A stretch of 64,000 bases of DNA from Sporosarcina highlanderae. GTDB lineage: Bacteria > Bacillota > Bacilli > Bacillales_A > Planococcaceae. Both the position numbers and the translations under genes were made by a program. This document shows, piece after piece, positions 9,255 through 16,342 of the stretch. The notes under the pieces were generated by a model. It was not told where the DNA came from, searched no databases, and saw only the letters and a list, made by a program, of their open reading frames with translations. Within the stretch, counting starts at the first letter, position 1, and each line of letters opens with the position of its first letter. The DNA lies in NCBI RefSeq assembly GCF_030433715.1, contig NZ_JAROCC010000010.1:62001-126000 (forward strand), given 5' to 3'.

Positions 9255-9536
9255 ATGAGTGAATTATTCCCACGTAAACAAGTGATGGGCTTCGTCTTTT
9301 CATTGGTTCTTACGGCAGCTGCGTTGACTGTCTATTTCTTGGATCTGTCTTTTATGGCTGCGATGACGGTTCTTTTGGCTACTGCATTTGTTCAGGCTGG
9401 CGTACAGTTGGTTGGATTTATGCATGTGGGTGAATCGGAAGATAGGACGATGATTTACATGAACATCTTTTATGGTGTAGCCATTGCATTGTTCACGATT
9501 TTTGGTACATTATTGATTCTGGTTTGGGATATGTAA
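9255..9536 (+). CDS. qoxD: Cytochrome aa3 quinol oxidase subunit IV
   Basis: Subunit IV of the quinol oxidase, a small protein with three membrane helices (about residues 9-28, 33-55 and 66-91). At 93 residues it is shorter than the roughly 124-residue B. subtilis QoxD because both tails are trimmed. The conserved core QAGVQLVGFMHVGES is present. The ATG lies one base after the qoxC stop, so translation is probably coupled. Last gene of qoxABCD; the operon is followed by a structured repeat and a terminator. Confidence 0.9.
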   Translation: MSELFPRKQVMGFVFSLVLTAAALTVYFLDLSFMAAMTVLLATAFVQAGVQLVGFMHVGESEDRTMIYMNIFYGVAIALFTIFGTLLILVWDM

Positions 9537-9540
9537 TACC

Positions 9541-9660
9541 AAAAGCGGAGGGCGCTCGTTAAGCTGCGACACGCGCTGGAGGACTTGAAAGAAAAGGCGC
9601 TCTTTGCCTTTTCTTTCAAGACCGAAGCAACCCGAGCAGTTAGCGCCCGGAGCTGGATGA
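9541..9660 (+). repeat. Structured intergenic repeat, copy A
   Basis: First of three related elements of about 120 bp (others at 36723-36843 on the minus strand and 52097-52214). All start AAAAGCGGA and end with AGCTGGATGR or close to it. This copy has outer arms GGGCGCT and AGCGCCC, an inner pair GCTGC/GCAGT, and a perfect 15-bp central hairpin CTTGAAAGAAAAGGC / GCCTTTTCTTTCAAG around GCTCTTT. No ORF. It lies between qoxD and its terminator and so would be transcribed with qox. Confidence 0.9.
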
Positions 9661-9676
9661 TAAAGACGTAATAAAA

Positions 9677-9705
9677 GGGAGTGCCCGTTTGGGTGCTCCC
9701 TTTTT
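9677..9705. terminator. Bidirectional terminator after qox
   Basis: GGGAGTGCCC (9677-9686) pairs with GGGTGCTCCC (9691-9700), including two wobble pairs, with AAAA before and TTTTT after. It serves qoxABCD and the opposing small gene. Confidence 0.85.
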
Positions 9706-9711
9706 GAATAG

Positions 9712-9939
9712 TTATCGGATAAGTTGTCTTTTCACTTTTTCCTGCATTTCTTCTGTTGCAACGAAGAATACTCCCATTAGGAAAATGAAAATGGCGCCCA
9801 TTATTGTACCGATTCCTACACCGGTGATTGCACTGTAATCGCTTGCAAAAAAACCATATAAGAAAATGGCGATTCCGATGGTAAGGACGGTTAAACCAAC
9901 AATTTTTACAGCGTTCAACATTTTTAATTTGGATTCCAT
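9712..9939 (-). CDS. Small two-helix membrane protein, unknown function
   Basis: Predicted membrane protein of 75 residues with two hydrophobic segments, about residues 9-30 and 39-61, and a charged C-terminal tail ending KVKRQLIR. I chose ATG 9939 because AAAGGGG stands about 8 bases before it; the GTG three codons earlier overlaps that site. I do not recognise a family. It is convergent with qoxABCD and shares its terminator, but nothing links the functions. Confidence 0.7.
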   Translation of the reverse strand: MESKLKMLNAVKIVGLTVLTIGIAIFLYGFFASDYSAITGVGIGTIMGAIFIFLMGVFFVATEEMQEKVKRQLIR

Positions 9940-10050
9940 TACCAACACCCCTTTTCTATATTATTGACTTTGTTCACAAAGTTGTCAAATATATTTTTAG
10001 CTTCAGTAATACATTACCCGATAAAACTCTCTACTAAGCAAAAAGCAAAC

Positions 10051-10073
10051 AAAAAAAGTCCCCGTTTGGGAAC
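10051..10073 (-). terminator. Terminator for the tiny cysteine-rich gene
   Basis: On the minus strand GTTCCC pairs with GGGGAC (one wobble) around AAAC and is followed by seven Ts. It lies about 45 bases after the 20-codon gene at 10118-10180, which supports that gene being a real transcription unit. Confidence 0.65.
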
Positions 10074-10117
10074 AGAAACTACTTTGACTCTTTTTTATTA
10101 TTTAATTAAGTAAGTAG

Positions 10118-10180
10118 TTAACACTTTTTACAATTATTGCATTTTGATTTATCTGCACCACATTTTTTGCATTTTGCCAT
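10118..10180 (-). CDS. 20-residue cysteine-rich peptide, unknown function
   Basis: A 20-codon ORF with an excellent ribosome site, AAAGGAG 7 bases before ATG, and its own terminator downstream. The product is basic and contains five cysteines at positions 4, 7, 14, 17 and 20, that is CKKC and CNNCKKC. This spacing suits binding one zinc or another thiophilic metal. There is no signal peptide or hydrophobic stretch, so it should stay in the cytoplasm. I do not recognise a named family. The ORF is short enough to arise by chance, but ribosome site, cysteine pattern and terminator together make a real gene likely. Confidence 0.6.
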   Translation of the reverse strand: MAKCKKCGADKSKCNNCKKC

Positions 10181-10373
10181 TCAATCACTCCTTTGCATGG
10201 TATATTCAACCTTATTCTAATGCGGTTGGGGATATGCGCTATGATAACTTGGCCAATAAAATTCTTTTTTCACGAGTACTTCGATGTAGTCGAATGGTTC
10301 GGGTTAATTGATTCAGTATAGTTGCAATGCGAATGGGAATCTTAAAGCCAACATATTAAATGGAGGACTTTCG

Positions 10374-11279
10374 ATGAGGAAAAACGGTTGGCTATTTCTT
10401 GTTATTTTCATAGTTGCACTTGGAAGCGTTGCGATGCAGGGCAAAGCAGGCGGGAAGGATGCATTATATCAAGAGATTCTTTCCAAAAGTGAACAGCATG
10501 ATATAGAACCGATTGATGCAAAAATTGATAGAGTATGGAAAGCTATTCCAGGATACAATGGGATACGGGTAAATGTTGAGGCAAGTTATAAAAATATGAA
10601 GAAGGAAGGCAAATATGATGAATCGAAACTTGTTTTTGAGGAAGTGCCTCCCGCTGTTCATTTAGATGATCTGGAGCCACAACCAATTTTCAGGGGGAAC
10701 CCTGAAAAACCGATGGTCTCCTTGCTCATTAATGTAGCTTGGGGAAACGAGTTTATCCCTCCAATCCTCAAAATTTTAGATGAACAAGACGTGAAGGCAA
10801 CGTTTTTCTTCGATGGCAGCTGGACAAATAAGAATCCGGATTTAGCTAAGATGATTTATAAAGAAGGGCATGAAATCGGTAACCATGCTTATAGTCATCC
10901 CGATCTCCAGAAGCGTTCGAGGGCAGAGACAATGGAAGAAATCACAAAAACAAATGATGCCATTTTTGAAACGTTAAACGTTGTACCTAAATGGTTTGGC
11001 CCTCCAAGTGGAAGTTTTAATCAGCAAACTGTCGAGGTCGCTCACGAACTGAAGATGAAAACGATTTTATGGACAGTCGATACAGTTGATTGGAGAAAAC
11101 CTCACCCTACTGAAATGGTTAATCGTGTCCTGTCCAAAGTGGAAAACGGCTCAATGATTCTGATGCATCCTACAGATCCTGTGGCCAAAGGCTTAGGGAC
11201 GATGATCACTGAAATTAAAGCAAAGGGTCTGCAGATAGGAACAGTAAGTGAACTCATGAGTGAAAATAGAGTTAAATGA
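10374..11279 (+). CDS. ylxY: YlxY-like polysaccharide deacetylase homologue
   Basis: Exported NodB-fold protein of 301 residues, similar in length and N-terminal pattern to B. subtilis YlxY, a sporulation-associated deacetylase homologue. ATG 10374 is chosen for its GGAGG site 8 bases upstream and because it begins a signal/anchor peptide (hydrophobic LFLVIFIVALGSVAM). The NodB domain runs from about residue 110. The first motif, TFDDG in active enzymes, reads INVAWGNE here, so the catalytic and metal-binding aspartates are missing. GNHAYSHPDL near 168 keeps the two histidines of motif 2, and GPPSGSFN and ILMHP resemble later motifs. It is probably catalytically weak or inactive. In B. subtilis ylxY neighbours mlpA; that context is absent. 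Confidence 0.75.
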   Translation: MRKNGWLFLVIFIVALGSVAMQGKAGGKDALYQEILSKSEQHDIEPIDAKIDRVWKAIPGYNGIRVNVEASYKNMKKEGKYDESKLVFEEVPPAVHLDDLEPQPIFRGNPEKPMVSLLINVAWGNEFIPPILKILDEQDVKATFFFDGSWTNKNPDLAKMIYKEGHEIGNHAYSHPDLQKRSRAETMEEITKTNDAIFETLNVVPKWFGPPSGSFNQQTVEVAHELKMKTILWTVDTVDWRKPHPTEMVNRVLSKVENGSMILMHPTDPVAKGLGTMITEIKAKGLQIGTVSELMSENRVK

Positions 11280-11288
11280 TAATACACT

Positions 11289-11319
11289 AAAAAGCCCGTA
11301 TTCCATTTCGGGCTTTTTT
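11289..11319 (+). terminator. Intrinsic terminator
   Basis: AAAAAGCCCG (11289-11298) pairs with CGGGCTTTTT, ending in six Ts; 10-base loop. Confidence 0.9.
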
Positions 11320-11417
11320 GCTTTTATTGTGATTCAATTTCCGATAGGTAGTGCACCCATTCTTAAAAAAGAACATACCATAGAACAGTAATCTTTACAG
11401 GAAAAAGGGGTGTGAAA

Positions 11418-13217
11418 TTGGAACAACAATCCAAGAATCAGTCAGACGCTGTACTCCAACATAAGAAAAAACCAAATTTCCTTTTCATCATTGTGGATGA
11501 AGAGCGTTACCCACTTGTCTATGAAAATGAAGAACTTACAAAGTGGAGGAAAACACATTTGAAAACACAGGAGCTCCTCCGTAACAATGGAATGTGTTTT
11601 TCCAACCATTATATTGGCAGTACTGCTTGTGCCCCCAGTAGAGCGACCTTGTTTACAGGACAGTATCCGTCACTTCATGGCGTAACCCAAACACCGGGTG
11701 CTGCGAAGGGGTCGTTTGACGACGATTTGTTTTGGCTTGACCAGAATACTGTACCAACAATGGGTGACTACTTTCGAACAGCTAACTACCGCACTTTTTG
11801 GAAAGGGAAATGGCATATTTCCGAAGAGGATATATTGATACCGGGTACACATGATTCATTGCTAAGTTATGATCCGAATACAGGTATACCGGATCCTACG
11901 AATACACGGAGTTATGCGCGGGCGGATCGTCTTGAGCCATATGGATTTTCGGGGTGGATAGGGCCTGAACCACATGGCAGCGATCCAAGGAATTCGGGAT
12001 CGTCCGCAGCAATGGGGGTTAGTGGTCGCGATGCAATCTATGCTGAGGAAGTAGTGTCGTTAATCGATGAACTTGAGAAAGGGCATACAAAGGAAAGCAA
12101 GCCATGGCTTATCGTCTCGTCATTCGTAAACCCCCACGATATCGTTTTACTTGGGTTATTTACTCGTTGGCTACCCACCTTCAACTTTAAGATAGATCCT
12201 TCCGTTCCGATAATTCCTCCTGCACCAACCGCAGATGAATGTTTACAAACAAAACCGACAGCGCAGCAAAGCTATCGGGATACGTATCAATTGGCATTGC
12301 AGCCGACCTTCGATACTGATTTTTTAAGACGCTTCTACTTTTCACTCCAAAAAGAAGTGGACAATGAGATGTTCAAAGTTTTTGAAGCACTTCGAAATTC
12401 TATTTTCTATGAAGATACCATCATTGTTTTCACATCAGATCATGGGGATTTATTGGGCTCGCATGGTGGTCTTTTTCAGAAATGGCATAATGCATATGAG
12501 GAATCGTTACATGTCCCACTGATCATCCATAGCCCAAAGTTGTTTTCAGGCAGGCAACAGACAGAAATGTTAACAAGTCATGTCGATATCATTCCAACCT
12601 TATTGGGACTCGCCGATATTTCGATTGACTACGCTCAGGATATGCTGCGGAGGGATCATACGGAGGTGCATCCACTTGTAGGACGGGATTTAACCCCACT
12701 TTTAAAAGGGAAGAAAAAGTTTTCGCGGGCTGGTGAACCGCTGTATTTCATGACGGATGATGAGTTTTCAAAAGGATTGAATCAAGTGACGCTAACAGGT
12801 AAACCGTATGAGTCTGTTACACAGCCAAATCATTTGGAAACTGTTATTACAACAATGAAAACAGGCAACAACCAAAGTGAGGAAAAATGGAAACTATCCC
12901 GTTACTATGATAATCCCCAGTTTTGGAGCGATCCGGGTGTAAAGGATCAAACTACGGTAACTAAAGGTACTTTCCCAATTTCGGAAAATAGCGAGGCGGC
13001 ACTTACAATTACCACCACAAAAACGGAACCTGCGCCAACACAATATGAATTATACAATGTTACAACGGATCCCTATGAGGAAAAAAACTTAGCCCATCCG
13101 CAATTTGCAACTTCAGAAACGAAGTTTATTCAACATACATTGTTAAAAATTCTTGAAAAACAGTCCAAGCAAAAACGACTATCCCCGACAAGTGGGAATG
13201 TACCTGGGAAACGTTAA
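11418..13217 (+). CDS. Type I sulfatase family hydrolase
   Basis: Sulfatase/alkaline-phosphatase superfamily enzyme of about 599 residues that should cleave organic sulfate esters, cytoplasmic because no signal peptide is seen. The active-site motif C-A-P-S-R near residue 71 matches C-x-P-x-R, whose cysteine is converted to formylglycine by a separate maturase. Metal-ligand motifs IIVDEER near 23, KGKWHIS near 133 and FTSDHGDLLGSHG near 337 are present. TTG 11418 is preferred over GTG 11412 because AAGGGG then stands 7 bases upstream. The C-terminal third, past about residue 430, is longer than in typical choline sulfatases. It is monocistronic, with no maturase or transporter gene beside it. 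The substrate is unknown. Confidence 0.85.
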   Translation: MEQQSKNQSDAVLQHKKKPNFLFIIVDEERYPLVYENEELTKWRKTHLKTQELLRNNGMCFSNHYIGSTACAPSRATLFTGQYPSLHGVTQTPGAAKGSFDDDLFWLDQNTVPTMGDYFRTANYRTFWKGKWHISEEDILIPGTHDSLLSYDPNTGIPDPTNTRSYARADRLEPYGFSGWIGPEPHGSDPRNSGSSAAMGVSGRDAIYAEEVVSLIDELEKGHTKESKPWLIVSSFVNPHDIVLLGLFTRWLPTFNFKIDPSVPIIPPAPTADECLQTKPTAQQSYRDTYQLALQPTFDTDFLRRFYFSLQKEVDNEMFKVFEALRNSIFYEDTIIVFTSDHGDLLGSHGGLFQKWHNAYEESLHVPLIIHSPKLFSGRQQTEMLTSHVDIIPTLLGLADISIDYAQDMLRRDHTEVHPLVGRDLTPLLKGKKKFSRAGEPLYFMTDDEFSKGLNQVTLTGKPYESVTQPNHLETVITTMKTGNNQSEEKWKLSRYYDNPQFWSDPGVKDQTTVTKGTFPISENSEAALTITTTKTEPAPTQYELYNVTTDPYEEKNLAHPQFATSETKFIQHTLLKILEKQSKQKRLSPTSGNVPGKR

Positions 13218-13262
13218 AAAAAGGGCCAATTGAGCATAAATCAACGCTCATGGCCCCTTTTC
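13216..13262. terminator. Bidirectional terminator
   Basis: GGGCCA (AT bulge) TGAGC pairs with GCTCATGGCCC (stem 13223-13256), with A-run and T-run flanks. It separates the convergent sulfatase and HTH genes. Confidence 0.8.
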
Positions 13263-13641
13263 ACTTTTTTCCATAATCGGATTTTTTGTCAACGGTACGT
13301 ATAAAGTCTTTTGCCATGTTGACGACATATTGGACATCAACTAAATCTCGTTCTAACAGCACTGATCGATGGATGTCAATTAACAGTTTCTTATCTGTAA
13401 TATCTTCGATCTCTGAGAGGTATTGAAAGTTAAATAGTTCCACTGGTGTAATCTCAAGAGCATCCATGATTTTTTCAACAGTACCTAATGTAGCGTTGCC
13501 TTTTCCGTTTTCAATTTCCGAAATCCGCGCCCTTGCGATTCCCGCTTTCTCCGCCAACCATTCCTGCTTAATTCCCTTTGCTTCCCTTACCATCCGCAAA
13601 TGGATTCCAACAAGCCGTATGAAGTTTGAAGAAGTTGTCAA
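13261..13641 (-). CDS. Cro/CI-type HTH transcriptional regulator
   Basis: DNA-binding protein of about 126 residues with an N-terminal HTH_3 domain at about residues 15-70 (REAKGIKQEWLAEKAG, then ARISEIENGKGNATL for the recognition-helix region). A C-terminal helical tail follows that I do not recognise. No ATG is suitably placed. TTG 13641 is preferred because GAGGTGAT stands just upstream; GTG 13650 is the alternative. The inverted repeat CTAAC-6-GTTAG (13653-13668) covers the leader next to the ribosome site and could be an autoregulatory operator. The nearest possible target is the divergent SEC-C gene. Target genes are unknown. Confidence 0.8.
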   Translation of the reverse strand: MTTSSNFIRLVGIHLRMVREAKGIKQEWLAEKAGIARARISEIENGKGNATLGTVEKIMDALEITPVELFNFQYLSEIEDITDKKLLIDIHRSVLLERDLVDVQYVVNMAKDFIRTVDKKSDYGKK

Positions 13642-13652
13642 ACAAATCACCT

Positions 13653-13668
13653 CTAACTATGAGGTTAG
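13653..13668. promoter_or_regulatory. Candidate operator of the HTH gene
   Basis: Perfect 5-bp inverted repeat CTAAC (13653-13657) and GTTAG (13664-13668) with a 6-base spacer, directly upstream of the HTH regulator. Short enough to be chance. Confidence 0.3.
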
Positions 13669-13860
13669 TGTAATTTATGGGAATTGATTATCCTTATATA
13701 AACGACAAAATATCTACAGTGTACTGTATAACGTACATAAAAACCGAGAGGAGACATCCACTAACTAAGGATAACCGGCAACAGTAAAATGAAGTTCTGT
13801 CGAAAACTCCATAAAAATGTTAAACTTATAATGCTGAAATTTTTAAAGGAAGTGTTATAA

Positions 13861-14850
13861 ATGATTGGAAGAAATGATCCATGCCCATGCGGCAGTGGCA
13901 AAAAATATAAGAAATGTTGTCAATCAAAAGTAGCGGTCTCAGTAGAAACCGTTCAAATGGAAGAATTAGAACGCGTGCTACAATCATTTTATGATGAGTA
14001 TCCAGAGCGTAAAGATATTCCTGAGTACATAAATTTAGCAAATGAATGGAAAAGTTCATTGTTGAAGTATTTACCTGAGGAAATGATTGAAGCAATTGTG
14101 TTGGATGAATTCTTTTTCCATCATCGCACCGACATCTATCATGGCTATTTGGAAAAACAGAAGAAAAAGTTGATGCGACCTTCAGTTTTGCAAGTAGTCG
14201 ACACATGGCAGCATCCTCGTGCATTCATTGGAGAAGTGAAGGATGTGGATGATGCTTACATAACCGTTCAAATGATCTTTACAGATGAAGTGATTCGACT
14301 GCGTCGAGAAGGCGAGAAGCCTGTACCTGAAGGCGTCCACTTATACTGCTTCATCCTGCCTGACGGAACAGGGAATGAGAATCACTATTTGGCCGTGTCG
14401 AGCCTGATTTTCTTCCCGACAGACCATACGAGTATCATCAAGGAATTTGCGAAGCGATATACATCTCAAGAATCAGTTTCGGACTTCATTAAAGAAAATT
14501 CGCTCGAATTCTGGCGGATTCTTGGGGAGGCTGGCTATGCAGGTGGGGAGTTTACAAACTTTGAATCAGGGGTTTTACTATCGGCTATGGAGTTCCTACA
14601 AAAGCATGACCGCGAACCGAATAAGCTACTTGACGTGATTGAAGACTTTTTAGTGGAACAACAACCGAATGCCCGGAAGGAAGTAGCGATTGCTGCAGGC
14701 GCCATCCGGTTTGGTCAGGAACATTCGTTTTTTGAACCAATATCCATGACATTGAAAGAAATCGCTGAATGGTTCGAGGTATCCCCTTCATCCATGAATA
14801 AGTATTATAAAGAACTTTGTGCATATTATAGTGATAAAGTTTTGGTATAA
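13861..14850 (+). CDS. SEC-C motif protein, unknown function
   Basis: Cytoplasmic protein of 329 residues. The first 21 residues carry a SEC-C zinc-binding motif, CPCGSGKKYKKCC, like the tail of SecA; here it is N-terminal. The remainder is mostly helical with no catalytic motif I can name. Residues near 108-165 look like a small beta domain (FIGEVKDVDDAYITVQ and following). The C-terminus (residues 285-325) has ISMTLKEIAEWFEVSPSSM, which resembles a helix-turn-helix. The ribosome site AAAGGAAG lies 8 bases before ATG. Monocistronic, divergent from the HTH regulator. SEC-C proteins often contact ribosomes or the secretion machinery, but no role can be assigned here. Confidence 0.75.
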   Translation: MIGRNDPCPCGSGKKYKKCCQSKVAVSVETVQMEELERVLQSFYDEYPERKDIPEYINLANEWKSSLLKYLPEEMIEAIVLDEFFFHHRTDIYHGYLEKQKKKLMRPSVLQVVDTWQHPRAFIGEVKDVDDAYITVQMIFTDEVIRLRREGEKPVPEGVHLYCFILPDGTGNENHYLAVSSLIFFPTDHTSIIKEFAKRYTSQESVSDFIKENSLEFWRILGEAGYAGGEFTNFESGVLLSAMEFLQKHDREPNKLLDVIEDFLVEQQPNARKEVAIAAGAIRFGQEHSFFEPISMTLKEIAEWFEVSPSSMNKYYKELCAYYSDKVLV

Positions 14851-14935
14851 CGTCTTGGGGTTTATGAGTATTTGAAGGATAGTTGTAATATACGAATCTA
14901 CGACACGGACGAAAGAACGAGTTTGCAAGATTTCA

Positions 14936-14964
14936 TTTACAATAAAAAATTCTTCGTCTATACT
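14936..14964 (+). promoter_or_regulatory. Promoter of the ykoFEDC riboswitch transcript
   Basis: TTTACA (14936-14941), 17-base spacer, TATACT (14959-14964), about 37 bases before the TPP aptamer. Good sigma-A match in the right place. The rest of the gap from 14851 holds nothing else I can recognise. Confidence 0.6.
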
Positions 14965-15000
14965 GGTGGCAACATAAACAATAACTACATACCGTTTCTG

Positions 15001-15088
15001 CACTAGGGGTGCCTATTACTGGCTGAGATGAAAGCTGACGCTTCGATCCCTTACAACCCGATCAGGATAATGCCTGCGTGGGAAAGTG
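15001..15088 (+). ncRNA. TPP riboswitch (THI element) upstream of ykoF
   Basis: All the THI-box landmarks are present in order: CACT with GGGGTGCC, then GGCTGAGATGAAAGC, GATCCCTT, ACCCGATCAGGATAATGCC, GCG and GGGAAAGTG closing stem P1. The aptamer binds thiamine pyrophosphate and should switch off the downstream operon by favouring the terminator at 15124-15150. Confidence 0.95.
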
Positions 15089-15123
15089 TAGTGGCTTTCC
15101 GATTGTTTCATATTGGAGAAGTG

Positions 15124-15150
15124 CTACATCTTCCGGGATGTAGTTTTTTT
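15124..15150 (+). terminator. TPP riboswitch expression-platform terminator
   Basis: CTACATC (15124-15130) and GATGTAG (15137-15143) form a stem followed by seven Ts, 36 bases after the aptamer and just before the ykoF ribosome site. This fits termination when TPP is bound. Confidence 0.88.
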
Positions 15151-15177
15151 ATGGAAAATTTCGGGAGGTCGAAGGAA

Positions 15178-15759
15178 ATGAAATGTGGATTAAGTCCAAT
15201 CGTCGGATTTCGATTTTCGTTGTATCCGATGGCAGATGATTTTGTAAGTGTGATTAAGAAAGCGCTTGAAGAGACGGATACGTCAAATGTTTGGATGCAC
15301 ACGGATGATGTTTCTACTGTCATTCGGGGTAAGCAAGTACATGTGTTCAACGTAGCAAAGGCGATTTCGCTGCATGCGGCGAAAACGGGTAAGCATATTG
15401 CTTTATCCGGGACTTTTTCAGCAGGATGCCCAGGGGATACAGCGGGTGATGTCTATTTGGATAAAGAAGATGAAGTGTTGAATACGGATACGACGAAGCA
15501 ATATGTATCTTCCCAGTTTGCGCTTTATCCGATGAATAATCCGGCGTATATGGACATCATTTACCGTGAAGTGGACCGGGCGAAGGAACAGGGTATGTTC
15601 AATGAGTCGATGCATTATGCGAGCGGCATTCACGGGGATATCCATGATGTGTTTGCATTTTATGAAGAGGCTTTCAGCAATGCCCGTTCTGAAGAACATA
15701 AGCATTTGGTCATGACAGTCTCGATGAGCATCAACAGTCCGTCGCATGGAGGGCTGTAA
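15178..15759 (+). CDS. ykoF: YkoF-type thiamine/HMP-binding protein
   Basis: YkoF family protein of 193 residues (B. subtilis about 200). It has two similar ferredoxin-like domains, each starting GFRFSLYPM-like or SQFALYPMNNP, which bind thiamine or hydroxymethylpyrimidine. It acts with the YkoEDC transporter in the cytoplasm. ATG 15178 is chosen because it follows GGGAGG and lies after the riboswitch terminator; the in-frame codons before it run through the aptamer. First gene of ykoFEDC, with 1 base to ykoE. Controlled by the TPP riboswitch, so expected to be expressed when TPP is low. Confidence 0.92.
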   Translation: MKCGLSPIVGFRFSLYPMADDFVSVIKKALEETDTSNVWMHTDDVSTVIRGKQVHVFNVAKAISLHAAKTGKHIALSGTFSAGCPGDTAGDVYLDKEDEVLNTDTTKQYVSSQFALYPMNNPAYMDIIYREVDRAKEQGMFNESMHYASGIHGDIHDVFAFYEEAFSNARSEEHKHLVMTVSMSINSPSHGGL

Positions 15760-15760
15760 A

Positions 15761-16342
15761 ATGTTGAAGTCCTGGAAGCTGAAAGAGGTCGTCCTCATGT
15801 CGTTGTTTTCGGTCGTTTTTGGAATCGTCTATCTGTTGTTTTTGCATGTCGGGAATATATGGGCGGGGTTCATTGGACCGATTGCCTATGAATGGATTTT
15901 CGGAATCTGGTTCATAGTGTCGATCATTTGTATGTATATCATCCGGAAACCTGGGGCAGCTGTCATTTCGGAAACAATCGCTGCTGCCATTGAGGTGCTG
16001 TTAGGGAATGCGGTCGGCCCGAGGTTGATTCTTGCAGGCGTCATCCAAGGGTTAGGGGCTGAGGCGGCATTTGCAGCAACTCGCTATCGGCGGTTTGATG
16101 TATGGGTGCTGATGATGGCGGGTGTCGGCGCATCGGTTTTCAGTTTCACTTACGGTTATTTCTTAGGTGGATTCACGGTGTTCAGCACAGGTTATGTACT
16201 GCTAATGCTTAGCATACGGATTCTCAGCGGAGCGATAATTGCTGGTATTGGCGGGAAGGCGGTCGTCGATGGGTTGCTTTCTACAGGCTCGCTTCAGGGA
16301 TATGCCATTACGCGTTCAAAAAAAGGTGAGGCTCGTGCGTGA
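15761..16342 (+). CDS. ykoE: YkoE, substrate-binding ECF transporter component for thiamine/HMP
   Basis: S component of an energy-coupling-factor transporter, 193 residues with about five or six membrane helices. It matches the YkoE family (GPIAYEWIFGIWFIVSI, GNAVGPRLILAGVIQGLGAE, YGYFLGGF). It should recognise thiamine or its pyrimidine precursor. ATG 15761 follows the ykoF stop by one base with GGAGGG upstream, and the gene overlaps ykoD by 8 bases. It works with the YkoD ATPase and the YkoC T component in the membrane. Under the same TPP riboswitch. Confidence 0.92.
   Translation: MLKSWKLKEVVLMSLFSVVFGIVYLLFLHVGNIWAGFIGPIAYEWIFGIWFIVSIICMYIIRKPGAAVISETIAAAIEVLLGNAVGPRLILAGVIQGLGAEAAFAATRYRRFDVWVLMMAGVGASVFSFTYGYFLGGFTVFSTGYVLLMLSIRILSGAIIAGIGGKAVVDGLLSTGSLQGYAITRSKKGEARA

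Noticed and set aside
15028-15177. In-frame extension of ykoF upstream of 15178
   Set aside because: It runs through the TPP aptamer and terminator; the family N-terminus starts at 15178.
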